From contig NZ_JASNWF010000001.1 in NCBI RefSeq assembly GCF_030283205.1, positions 601,649-665,648 on the forward strand: a DNA stretch of 64,000 bases, read 5' to 3'. Both the position numbers and the translations under genes were made by a program. This document shows, piece by piece, positions 1 through 7,721 of this stretch. The DNA comes from Actinomadura opuntiae. GTDB lineage: Bacteria > Actinomycetota > Actinomycetes > Streptosporangiales > Streptosporangiaceae. Under the pieces are notes generated by a model. That model made no database searches, was not told the DNA's origin, and saw nothing but the letters and a program-made list of their open reading frames with translations. Each line of letters starts with the position of its first letter. The stretch's first letter is position 1.

Positions 1-1
1 C

Positions 2-481
2 GAGTGGGTCCGCTGGGGCGGCGAGGCCATCAACTGGGGCCCCGGAGAGAGCCGCATGCGCTGGTCGGCGTCCTCCCACGACCTGGGCGCCGGGTCGCCC
101 GGCCGCAGCGACCGCGACCTCGCCGACCTGCGCGCCTCGGTCGCGTACCAGCGCGAACGCGGAGAGATCGACGAGGACTACGTGCAGCACGGCACCGGCA
201 CCGACAGGAGCCTCATCGCGATCGCCAAGGCCCTGGACGCCGCCCGCCTCCAGGGCGGCCACGACCACGGCGGCCACGACCACGAGCGCGGCCCGGTGCA
301 CGCCGACTGGGGCGCCGACCCGCGCTCCCTCGAACACCCCGACGAGCGCACCGACGATTTCGCCCACGTCCCGGGCGCCGGACGCGCCTGGAAGAAGGGC
401 GACCCGATCCCGGCCCCGATCCTGTCCAGCCGTCCCGTCCGCAGCCGCACCGCCGGTCGCTGGAACGGCGACGGCATGTGA
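2..481 (+). CDS. C-terminal part of an unrecognised protein
   Basis: The frame is open from the window edge and stops with TGA at 479-481, so the start lies outside the window. About 159 residues are visible. They are hydrophilic, with no membrane segment, and carry a short His-rich stretch (GGHDHGGHDH, near nt 256-285) that could bind metal, although this is only a composition argument. A Trp/Gly-rich stretch (WVRWGGEAINWGPG) opens the visible part. The codon usage is typical for the region and the frame is intact. I do not recognise the family. The next gene starts 57 bp downstream on the same strand with its own ribosome binding site. Confidence 0.6.
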   Translation, partial: EWVRWGGEAINWGPGESRMRWSASSHDLGAGSPGRSDRDLADLRASVAYQRERGEIDEDYVQHGTGTDRSLIAIAKALDAARLQGGHDHGGHDHERGPVHADWGADPRSLEHPDERTDDFAHVPGAGRAWKKGDPIPAPILSSRPVRSRTAGRWNGDGM

Positions 482-538
482 CCGCGCAGTGGCCGCTTCT
501 GAGTGGCGGCCGACGATCGAGCCCGGAGGTACGTCGCC

Positions 539-1208
539 ATGATTCCTGAGGACCCCGCGATGGACCTCGCCGACGACTACCGCGAGGCCGGCTTCGGCGG
601 ACGACTCGGCCCCGGCGACAGGCCGGCCCTCCTCGTCGTCGACCTGGTGCGCGCCTACCTCTCCCCCCGAGAGCCCTCTGTACGCCGCGCCCGCACCGGC
701 GATCGTCGGCCGTGTCACCCGGCTGGTGCGCTCCGCCCGCGAGCACCGCCACCCGGTGGTGTTCACCTACGTCTCGTTCAAGCCCGGCGGCGTGGACGGC
801 GGCCTGTTCTACCTCAAGGTGCCCGCTCTGCGGCTCTTCGACGAGGGGTCACCCTGGGGGCTGCCGCCGGACGAACTCGTCCCGGAGCCGGGCGACCTTA
901 CCGTGCGCAAGCAGTACCCCAGCGCCTTCTTCGGCACGCCGCTCGCCAGCACTCTCACCGCGCTGCGCATCGACTCCGTCGTGATCACCGGAGTCAGCAC
1001 CAGCGGCTGCGTCCGGGCCACCGCCGTGGACGCGCTGTGCCACGGGTTGCGGCCGACCGTCGTTGCCGACGCGGTCGCCGACCGGGACCCGCGCCCGCAC
1101 GAGGCCGCGCTGTTCGACCTCGGCGCCAAGTACGCCGACGTCCACGACACCGACGAGGTGCTGGACCGGTGGGCCACGGGGATCCGTCGCCCTGGAGCGG
1201 CACGATGA
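539..1208 (+). pseudogene. isochorismatase-family amidohydrolase, frameshifted
   Basis: Isochorismatase-like cysteine hydrolases such as N-carbamoylsarcosine or maleamate amidohydrolases cleave small amides with an Asp-Lys-Cys triad. ATG 539 follows a GGAGGT at 525-530. The first 44 codons read to the VVDLVRAYLSP strand that carries the catalytic Asp. The reading frame is then lost in a C6 run at 663-668, and the family sequence resumes one frame over (ESPLYA..., then VRKQYPSAFFGT with the Lys and STSGCVRAT with the Cys) and runs to TGA at 1206-1208. Removing one C would restore a protein of about 222 residues, a normal length. It is either a recent pseudogene or a homopolymer sequencing error. 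All three catalytic residues are otherwise present. Confidence 0.8.
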
Positions 1209-1448
1209 AAGAGCACTGTTTCCAGTGGGAGGACCGCCGTGCGGCGCGCGGGGCTGACCGGGGTCTGCAACGCCTTCCCGGACGCGGATGTGCCGCCGAC
1301 GAACGCGGCGGTGTTCGGTGAGATCGGCAAGGCCGAGGGTCTGCCGGAGCTGACCTGTCGCGCCGAGATCAAAACCGCCGGTGGCGCCGGTCACGTCCGC
1401 ACGCCTGGGCGCGGCCAGCTTCACGTTCGCGCACTGAGGCGTCGAGTT

Positions 1449-1496
1449 GCGGCGTGTCGCCCTTATGAGGACACGGTCATAAGGGTGACACGCCGC
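1449..1496. terminator. bidirectional terminator hairpin; rest of 1209-1514 featureless
   Basis: A 19-nt arm (GCGGCGTGTCGCCCTTATG, 1449-1467) pairs with 1478-1496 with one G-T mismatch around a loop of about ten bases. It lies between the + strand gene ending at 1208 and the minus-strand gene ending at 1515, where a terminator for both is expected. There is no U-tract, which is common in high-GC actinomycetes. From 1209 to 1448 I see only short open frames and no recognisable gene. Confidence 0.75.
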
Positions 1497-1514
1497 ACGT
1501 CGATGAGCCTGCGG

Positions 1515-2435
1515 TCAGCGGACGTGCTGGACCGTCACGGCCGGGTCGACGGCGTCGCCGACGCCCCACAGCCAGACACCCGACCACACGTCCCCGAGGA
1601 CGGTGCGCAGGAACATCGCGCTCCAGCGCGCGGACGCCTTGACGCTGGTCTCCTGGGTCACCGTCTGAGCGGACGGGTCGGGAGCGGCCCCCGCCGGGTT
1701 CTGCGCGTCGGTGATCCCGTAGTGGTTGGCACCGGTCACGGCCACCAGCATCTTCGGCGGCGCTTGGATCGCGTCGTAGGTGCCCTGCGCCGCCGCGGGC
1801 GCCGCCAGGCCGTCCGCGGTCCCCTGCACGAGGGCGACCGGGACGGTGTTGGCGACGGGCGGGTTGCCGGAACCGCCGGGCGGGCTGTTGTTGGTGCCGA
1901 AAAAGGCCGCGCCCTTCAGTTCGGCGGGCTTGGCGGCGGGCGTGGCGCAGAACGGCGGAGCGCAGGCGCCCGTGGTGAGGGCGAGCCCGGCCGCGCCGCC
2001 GAAGGAGTGGCCGAGCAGGACGAGTGAGCCGGTGTCGAGCCTGCCCTTGAGCGGTGAGGCGGCACGCGCGTCCTCGTCGCGGGCCCACGCGACGGTCCAT
2101 GACGCTTGGGCCTCTTCGGGGAACAGGCCGCTCTGCCCGTAGATGACGCGCCGGTGGTCGGGCACGACGACCACGAATCCGTACCCGGTGACCGCGCGGG
2201 CGTACGCGGAGTACGCGGACCTGCTCACGTTGGCGCCCTGCAGCAGCAGCGCCACCGGGAGGTCGGCCCTGATGCCGGAGGCGGCGGGGGCGTAGACGTC
2301 CGCCGGGTCGCCGTTCACGGTGGTCACGAAGGCGATGGGCGCGTCCTCGTCGGCTGCGGCCGAGGCGGCCGGGAGGACGGCCGTGACCAGCGCGAACGCG
2401 GCGGCCACGGCCGTCGTCGCGCAGACCGTCCTCAC
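1515..2435 (-). CDS. secreted alpha/beta hydrolase, chlorophyllase-like fold
   Basis: An exported esterase-type alpha/beta hydrolase of 306 residues. A Sec signal peptide covers about residues 1-27 (hydrophobic AVAAAFALVTAV, cleavage near ASAAA). The nucleophile elbow GHSFGG puts Ser at about 144, with a likely acid in GTADG (about 208) and His in GANHYG (about 238). The layout (LLLQG oxyanion strand, GHSxGG, short cap) matches the chlorophyllase/dienelactone-hydrolase group that also holds cutinase-like polyesterases. The substrate is unproven. GTG 2435 overlaps the stop of the preceding gene (GTGA), so it is translated as the last gene of the surface operon running from 9041. It could release phytol or methyl esters outside the cell if the chlorophyll hypothesis is right, but another ester is possible. 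Confidence 0.8.
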   Translation of the reverse strand: MRTVCATTAVAAAFALVTAVLPAASAAADEDAPIAFVTTVNGDPADVYAPAASGIRADLPVALLLQGANVSRSAYSAYARAVTGYGFVVVVPDHRRVIYGQSGLFPEEAQASWTVAWARDEDARAASPLKGRLDTGSLVLLGHSFGGAAGLALTTGACAPPFCATPAAKPAELKGAAFFGTNNSPPGGSGNPPVANTVPVALVQGTADGLAAPAAAQGTYDAIQAPPKMLVAVTGANHYGITDAQNPAGAAPDPSAQTVTQETSVKASARWSAMFLRTVLGDVWSGVWLWGVGDAVDPAVTVQHVR

Positions 2436-3103
2436 GAGCGGCCCTTGCGGCGGCGCGGGAGGATCAGCAGGGCCGCGCCACCGACCATCACCAGTGCCGA
2501 GGCGACCAGCGCGTAGGTCGGCAGGCCGTCGGGGCTGCCGGTGTACGGCAGGCCCCCGTTGCCGCCGGATCCCCCGCCGCCCGAACCACCGCCCGAGCCG
2601 CCGCCGGACCCACCGCCGGACCCACCGCCGGACCCACCGCCGGAGCCGCCGCCCGGGCTCCCGCCGCCGGCGAAGGTGAGCGGGACCTCGGCGCTGTTCG
2701 GGCCCTGGTTGCCCGGCGCGGTGACGGCGATGACGCAGGCGCCCGCCTTCGCCGTGCAGGTGGCGCCGCCGGCCTTGGCCACGAGCTTGAGCTTGGCGTC
2801 CTTGGACTTGGCCTGGGTCACGAAGTTGCCCTGGGCGTCGGAGGCCCCGACGATCGCGCCCCCGGTGCTCTGCGCGGCGCAGTCGGTGGGCAGCTTCGGC
2901 CCGGGCTTGCACTCGCCGAGGGTCACGAAAGTCTCGTTGGGGGTCAGGCCGGTCACCTGGACGGTGATCGTGTCGCCGGCCTTGACCCCGCTGGTCTTGC
3001 TGGCGGTGATCTTCGGTGCGGCCAGCGCGGGCGGTGCGAGCGCGAGCACGCAGGCGCCGGCGAGTGCGGCGACGGCGCCGGCGCGCCTTCTCATTCGGGA
3101 CAC
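2432..3103 (-). CDS. LPXTG-anchored neocarzinostatin-like surface protein
   Basis: A cell-wall protein of 223 residues. After a signal peptide (about 1-29, ending ALAA) comes one neocarzinostatin-type beta-sandwich domain (about 30-145) with two Cys pairs. A Ser-Gly spacer of repeated SGGG units follows, then a textbook sorting signal: LPYTG at about 185-189, a hydrophobic helix and the basic tail RRRKGR. A sortase should cleave after Thr and join it to peptidoglycan; the class E sortase at 9229 is the obvious partner. Neocarzinostatin apoproteins hold aromatic chromophores in the cleft of this fold, which suggests ligand capture, but ligand and binding are inferred. GTG 3103 is chosen because GGAG lies 8-9 bases upstream; ATG 3094 and ATG 3124 are alternatives. 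Confidence 0.85.
   Translation of the reverse strand: MSRMRRRAGAVAALAGACVLALAPPALAAPKITASKTSGVKAGDTITVQVTGLTPNETFVTLGECKPGPKLPTDCAAQSTGGAIVGASDAQGNFVTQAKSKDAKLKLVAKAGGATCTAKAGACVIAVTAPGNQGPNSAEVPLTFAGGGSPGGGSGGGSGGGSGGGSGGGSGGGSGGGGSGGNGGLPYTGSPDGLPTYALVASALVMVGGAALLILPRRRKGRS
2578..2660 (-). repeat. 12-bp tandem units coding a Ser-Gly spacer
   Basis: Imperfect copies of a 12-base unit (CCGCCGGACCCA on the + strand) encode repeated SGGG in the LPXTG protein. This forms a flexible stalk between the binding domain and the wall anchor. Such an array can change length by slippage, so stalk length may vary between strains. The same DNA gives a spurious proline-rich frame on the + strand. Confidence 0.8.
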
Positions 3104-3120
3104 GGGCGTTGCTCCTTCGG

Positions 3121-3711
3121 TCATCTGCTGCGGCGTTGGACGACGGTGACGGCGGCTCCGGCGAGCACGAGCAGGCCGGCGGTGGCGGCCCAGAGCGGCG
3201 TCGACGGGCCGCCCGTGCCGGGTTCCGCGCCGGCGGCGGGCGCCGCGGACGTCCGGACGGCGGCGCCGCCCTTGAACGGCGAGCCCTTGAAGCCGACACG
3301 GACGATCGCGCTGTTGGCGGCGACGACGGCGGGCGGGACGGTGCCCGGCAGCGGACCGGCGCCGATGACGCACTGGCGGGTCATGCAGTCGAGGCCGTTG
3401 AACCTCGGGCGGGCCTTCAGCCTGACCTCGGGGAGGTCGCCCTTGGCGTCGATGTTGACGAAGGTGGCGCCGCCGCCGAGGTCGCAGTCCTTGAGCCCGT
3501 TGGTGTAGCCCTCCCGGCACATCCCGACCGCCACCGACTTCAGCCCGGGGCTGAACCCGCTCCCGGTGACGGTGATCGGCTCGCCCTCGGTGAGGTCGGT
3601 GGAGCGGCTGACGCGGAGCTGTGCCGGTGCCGCCGTCGCCGTTCCGGGCGGCGCGAGCGGAAACGGCGCGAGCGGGGACAGCGCCAGCGCGGCGAGCGCG
3701 ATCGCGATCAC
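3121..3711 (-). CDS. membrane-anchored neocarzinostatin-like protein
   Basis: A 196-residue exported protein with a short hydrophobic signal (about 1-28). One neocarzinostatin-family domain follows, with the motif VTGSGFSPG and two Cys pairs (GMCREG...KDCD and GLDCMTRQCVIGAG), the disulfide pattern of neocarzinostatin and its relatives. A Pro/Ala/Thr-rich linker and one C-terminal membrane helix (about 168-190) with the tail QRRSR complete it. There is no LPXTG, so it stays in the membrane. GTG 3711 overlaps the previous stop (GTGA) and has GGAGGT about nine bases upstream. It is the second of three such proteins in the operon. A role in binding an extracellular aromatic ligand is inferred from the fold alone. 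Confidence 0.8.
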   Translation of the reverse strand: MIAIALAALALSPLAPFPLAPPGTATAAPAQLRVSRSTDLTEGEPITVTGSGFSPGLKSVAVGMCREGYTNGLKDCDLGGGATFVNIDAKGDLPEVRLKARPRFNGLDCMTRQCVIGAGPLPGTVPPAVVAANSAIVRVGFKGSPFKGGAAVRTSAAPAAGAEPGTGGPSTPLWAATAGLLVLAGAAVTVVQRRSR

Positions 3712-5534
3712 TGGGCGGGACCTCCGGTGCTTCGGGCCACCGGTGGCCGCCGGGAGCCGCCGGGCGCCGGGACGGGGACTTCGGTGACGCAGCCGGGCTC
3801 GACGGTGTAGGCGCGGCGGGCCAGCGCGAGCGTCTCCGGTGCGGCCGGACCGGCGACCACCACGGCGGTGCCGGTGGCGGAGAGCCGGCGCAGCACCGCG
3901 GGGACGGCCGCCGCGCACGGGCCTCCCGCGAGACCGTCCACCAGCAGGAGCCGGGGCCGGATGAGCAGCGCCTCGGCCAGCGAGAACAGGCCGCGTTGCG
4001 CGCCGGTCAGCGTTCCGGCGGGTGCGGCGGCGAGCTCGCGCAGCGGGGGGAAGACGTCCAGGACGGAGCGCGCGGCGGCGTCGGGATCGGCGTGTCCGAG
4101 CGCGCGGGCGCGTGCCGCCAGCCCGGCCGCGACCGGCAGCCCGGCGGGGACGCGCAATTCGGGGCCGGCGAGGTGGCACAGTCCGAGGCTCGTCCGCTGC
4201 CCGGCGTCGAGCGCGGTCAGGTCGGCGCCGCCGAGCGAGACCGTGCCCTTGCACGGCGTGCGACCGGCCAGTGCGGCCAGCAGCACGCTCGCGCCGGTGC
4301 CGGACAGCACGATGGTCTCCCCCGCGTCCATCCGGAGACCGACCCGGTACAGCCGGACCGGGCCGCGCGGCACCGACAGCGCCCGGACGTGCAGGAACGG
4401 TGGCGGCTTCGCGGTCTGCGGGCCGCGCAGGCGCAGCGCCAGCAGTGCGCCCAGGATCGGCGGCAGCGCCGTCAGCGTCAGCGCGGTGCCCTCGGCGAAG
4501 GTCCCGCGCAGCGCGGCGGCGCAGCCGTATCCGGCCAGCCCGCCGGCCGCGGCGGCGGCGCATGTGAGACCGGCCGCCGCCAGATGGCGCGGTTCTGGCA
4601 GCGGCCGGAGAACGGTGGTGTCGAGGGCGGCGAACGTCAGGCAGGCCGCGGTCAGGGCGACGGTGAACCCGGCCGCGAGCGTGACCGGTCCGGGAGCGCT
4701 CGCCATCAGCATCGGCGCGGCCGCCGCGGCGAGCAGCAGCCAGGGGACGGTCTGCGCGGCGCGGGCCGTCGGGCGCCCGACGACGACCAGCGCGACCGCC
4801 GGAAGCAGTGCCCAGGCCAGGTACCGGACGGGTGCGGCGCCGATCAGGTTCCACCGGAAGGTGAGCAGGCGCAGCCCGCCCATGAGCGGTGCGCTGGCGG
4901 CCCATCCCGTGAGCAGGTAGACGGGCAGGGCCGCCCGGACGTCGCGCTCGGCGAGCACGTCCCGCACCCGGGCGACGCGACGGCCGGACGCGGCGGCCGG
5001 CGCGTGCGGGACAAAGGCAACGGCCGCGGCGAAAACGGCGGCCGCAACCCCGGCGATGACGAGCGCCATCCCCGGATCGGCGGCCCAGAGCGTCGCGATC
5101 CACGCGGCCGCAGCCAGGCCGACGAGCGCGGCGGCCTGTCCCCCGGCGGGGCCGCCGGACGTCCGGAGCGCGCCCGCTCTCGGCGCGGCGAGCAGCGGAG
5201 CCGCGAAGATGCCGGCGGCCATCAGGGCGGTGGCGAAGACGGGGACGGCCGGGACCAGCCCCGCCAGCGCGACGGCGGCGCCGGCGAGAGCACCGCCGGC
5301 GGCCACCACCCGGTACGGACGCAACCGTCCGGACAGCCACAACGCCGGAACCAGTGCCGCGCAGGCAAGGATGAGCGCGGTGAGCGCCATATAGGTCACG
5401 GCCTCGCCGGGGACCTGCACGACGCCGCCGAGGGCATCTGCAAGGAGCAGCACGGTGCCGCCTGCTAGCGGTCCGGCCGCGGCCACCGCGAGTTGGCCAG
5501 CGGCGGCGCCGCGCGGCGCTCGCCGGGTCGTCAT
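3708..5534 (-). CDS. polytopic membrane protein with degenerate ABC-type ATPase domain
   Basis: 608 residues. The first 400 or so are hydrophobic and predict around a dozen helices arranged like a major-facilitator or ABC permease. The last 190 resemble a LivF/LivG-type ABC ATPase but are degenerate. The Walker A position reads SGTGASVLL with no Lys, the signature reads LTGAQRG instead of LSGGQ, and after the Walker B Asp (LLLVDGLAGG) the catalytic Glu is Gly. ATP hydrolysis is therefore unlikely, and the domain may be structural or regulatory. ATG 5534 overlaps the previous stop by four bases, so it is co-translated with the surface proteins on both sides. A transport or sensing role for whatever these proteins bind is an inference. 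Confidence 0.7.
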   Translation of the reverse strand: MTTRRAPRGAAAGQLAVAAAGPLAGGTVLLLADALGGVVQVPGEAVTYMALTALILACAALVPALWLSGRLRPYRVVAAGGALAGAAVALAGLVPAVPVFATALMAAGIFAAPLLAAPRAGALRTSGGPAGGQAAALVGLAAAAWIATLWAADPGMALVIAGVAAAVFAAAVAFVPHAPAAASGRRVARVRDVLAERDVRAALPVYLLTGWAASAPLMGGLRLLTFRWNLIGAAPVRYLAWALLPAVALVVVGRPTARAAQTVPWLLLAAAAAPMLMASAPGPVTLAAGFTVALTAACLTFAALDTTVLRPLPEPRHLAAAGLTCAAAAAGGLAGYGCAAALRGTFAEGTALTLTALPPILGALLALRLRGPQTAKPPPFLHVRALSVPRGPVRLYRVGLRMDAGETIVLSGTGASVLLAALAGRTPCKGTVSLGGADLTALDAGQRTSLGLCHLAGPELRVPAGLPVAAGLAARARALGHADPDAAARSVLDVFPPLRELAAAPAGTLTGAQRGLFSLAEALLIRPRLLLVDGLAGGPCAAAVPAVLRRLSATGTAVVVAGPAAPETLALARRAYTVEPGCVTEVPVPAPGGSRRPPVARSTGGPAQ

Positions 5535-6646
5535 CGCACCTCTCCCCCGGGCAGGGCGAGGAAGCGATCCAGCGCTTCGACGTCGACGGCTTGCAGGGTC
5601 TCGCCGCTCCGGCGTTCGAGATAGCCGATCAGCTCGTCGCGGTCGACCATGTACGCCCCGGACGGCGACGGCGCCACCGAGTCGAGGTAGCCGATGACGT
5701 CGGCGAGCTCCACCGCGGGCGCGGTGCGCGGGGCCACCTGCGGGTGAGCCGCGGCCACGGTGGCGTGTGCCGGGCGCCCGGACGCACCGCGCCGGCGGCG
5801 CCGCGCCCCGGCCCAGCGGCCGAGCGTCAGCCGGATCCCGACGAGCAGCAGCAGCGCGGCCAGCGCGTTCACCCCGAGCAGTCCCCACGGGTAGGCGTTG
5901 AAGCCGGTCGTGAACGGGACCGAACCCGCGTACCGGCCGCCGACCACGAAGTGGCCGAAGGCGGCCGGGGGCAGCACCACCGGGATCCGGTACGTGGCGG
6001 TCTGGCCGGGCCGCAGCGTGCCGGTCTTCGGAGCGTCCAGCGGGCTGTCCGGGGTGTCGTCGGGTCCCCAGCCGACCACCAGCGGGGCGTTCTCGATGGG
6101 GTCGGCGCCGGAGTTGCGGATCCGCAGCACCAGCGTCCGCCGCGGCCGGCCGCCGAAGAGCTCGCCGCGGTCCGGGCTCCCCGTGATCTCCAGGCCGACC
6201 ACGTCCGCGCGGACCGGTGCGGCGCCGCGGTCGATCCGCGCGGTCGGGTGCCCATCGACGGCGAACGGCGCGGTGGCGGTGACCGGCGCCCCGAGCGTGC
6301 CCGGAAGGGTGCCGGCGCGGACGACGCACGGGCACGCGGAGGGCGGCTCCCCCACGGTGAGGCCCGCCTCGAACGTCCCGGCGGGGGCGACCATCGCGAT
6401 GACGGCGTGCTCGGTGTCGCAGTCCGCCGAGCCGTGCACCGCGTCGGCGCCGCAGATCTGGACCTGGACGGTCGTGCCGGGCGTCCACGCGCTGCCGCGC
6501 ACCCATGCGGTCGTGCCCGCGGCGGCCTTGCCGGGCTGGACGCTCACGCCGGGCCGCGCCGTCCGGGCGGCGGCGACGGCGGGGGCGGGCTGGCCGCACA
6601 GGGCAGCGGCGGCGGCGAGGAGCACGGCGACCGACCGGAGCCTCAC
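5531..6646 (-). CDS. neocarzinostatin-like domain protein with membrane anchor
   Basis: 371 residues: a signal peptide (about 1-27), a neocarzinostatin-like domain (about 30-130) with VQICGAD and ACPCVV Cys motifs, and a beta-rich CARDB/alpha-Gal-NEW3-like domain (about 140-235; LRIRNSGADPIENAPLVV). One membrane helix (about 240-262) follows, then a basic cytoplasmic tail of about 105 residues. GTG 6646 overlaps the upstream stop (GTGA). The second domain suggests assembly with the DUF916-type partner encoded just upstream. The ligand is unknown. It is the largest of the three neocarzinostatin-like proteins here and the only one with a sizeable cytoplasmic part. Confidence 0.75.
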   Translation of the reverse strand: MRLRSVAVLLAAAAALCGQPAPAVAAARTARPGVSVQPGKAAAGTTAWVRGSAWTPGTTVQVQICGADAVHGSADCDTEHAVIAMVAPAGTFEAGLTVGEPPSACPCVVRAGTLPGTLGAPVTATAPFAVDGHPTARIDRGAAPVRADVVGLEITGSPDRGELFGGRPRRTLVLRIRNSGADPIENAPLVVGWGPDDTPDSPLDAPKTGTLRPGQTATYRIPVVLPPAAFGHFVVGGRYAGSVPFTTGFNAYPWGLLGVNALAALLLLVGIRLTLGRWAGARRRRRGASGRPAHATVAAAHPQVAPRTAPAVELADVIGYLDSVAPSPSGAYMVDRDELIGYLERRSGETLQAVDVEALDRFLALPGGEVR

Positions 6647-7665
6647 AGGAAGACCCCCGTCTCGCGCGAGGCCAGGCCCGCGCGTTCCCGCCAGCGGCGG
6701 ATCAGCCGGGGCAGCACGGACCACAGGGCGAACACGATCCCCGCGAGGGTGAGCAGCGCCGGCCAGGGCACCGCGGTGAAGCGGGTCTGCGCGCGGACGT
6801 CGATGCCGCCGGCGGTGACGAGCTCCACCCGCACGGTGACGGCGTCCAGCGCCGGCGGGTCGTCCCAGGGCAGCGTGATCTCGGTGCGCTCGCCCGGCAG
6901 GATCTCCGGGAGGCGCCGGTCGGGCCACTGCTTGATCTCGTGGCCGAACACGCCCGTCGCGCGGACCCGGGCGGTCGGCGAGATCCGCTGGTTGCCGGTG
7001 TTGACGACGGTGTAGCGGATCGTCCCTCGCTCGTGCCGCGCGAACGGGACGAGCGGCTCGGTGCGGGCGACGCCGAGGCCGTCGGCGCGCAGGCCGGGCG
7101 TCAGCGGCCCGGCGACGCGCAGGTAGACGCGTGCGCCCACGGCGCGTCTGATCCCGACGCGGGCGCCGCCGCTGCGCTGGATGTTCTCGATGGCAATGTT
7201 CAGCGCGACGATGCCGCCGATGTGTTCGCCGGGGGTGGCGTTGCCGGGGACCTTCAGCGTGAACGGGATCTCCTTCGCGCCATGCGCGGGGATCTTCGGG
7301 GAGGAGGACTTCAGGGAGATCCAGGCGCCGACGTCCTGGGGCTTCTCCTCGGGCGGGCGCAGGGCGAACCCGGCGTCGCGGGGGGTGTTGTAGGCGTCGG
7401 CCCCGTACACCCGGAAGGTGATCGGCACACCGGTCAGGTTGCTGATCCGCACGGAGTCCCGGACGGTCGCGCCGGGCGGCGCGTCGAAGGCGAACGCGGG
7501 GCGCGCGGCCGGGGCGCCACTGCGATTCGCGGGTTCCACCGACCAGGCCCCGTTCCCGGTCGCGCGGCCCGGCGCGGCGGCGGCCGGGCCGGGCGCGGTC
7601 ACCGCGGCGGCCAGGCCGGCCGCCGCGGCCGCGGCGGCGGCGGCGATCCGGTGTCGGGGGCTCAT
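6643..7665 (-). CDS. DUF916-type WxL-interacting surface protein
   Basis: 340 residues with an Ala-rich signal peptide (about 1-32), a DUF916/WxL-interacting-protein domain (about 40-170; SNLTGVPITFRVYGADAYNT and VGAWISL are typical), and a second beta domain (about 180-290). A C-terminal membrane helix (about 298-320) and a basic tail complete it. In Firmicutes such proteins bridge WxL proteins and peptidoglycan. Here the WxL-like partner is encoded directly upstream, 56 bp away. ATG 7665 is preceded by an AGGTGACC. The predicted role is anchoring or scaffolding of a surface complex. Confidence 0.8.
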   Translation of the reverse strand: MSPRHRIAAAAAAAAAGLAAAVTAPGPAAAAPGRATGNGAWSVEPANRSGAPAARPAFAFDAPPGATVRDSVRISNLTGVPITFRVYGADAYNTPRDAGFALRPPEEKPQDVGAWISLKSSSPKIPAHGAKEIPFTLKVPGNATPGEHIGGIVALNIAIENIQRSGGARVGIRRAVGARVYLRVAGPLTPGLRADGLGVARTEPLVPFARHERGTIRYTVVNTGNQRISPTARVRATGVFGHEIKQWPDRRLPEILPGERTEITLPWDDPPALDAVTVRVELVTAGGIDVRAQTRFTAVPWPALLTLAGIVFALWSVLPRLIRRWRERAGLASRETGVFL

Positions 7666-7721
7666 CGGTCACCTCGGGGTCGGGCCGGGCGGTGGGCGCC
7701 CGGCCGCGGGGGTCGGGACGG

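Noticed and set aside
2541..3149. A + strand proline-rich open frame
   Set aside because: It mirrors the Ser-Gly stalk and the neocarzinostatin-like domain on the minus strand, and has no ribosome binding site or family.
3016..5468. Long Arg/Gly-rich + strand frames opposite the surface operon
   Set aside because: Low-complexity composition typical of antisense frames in high-GC DNA; the minus-strand genes are coupled and have signal peptides and domains.
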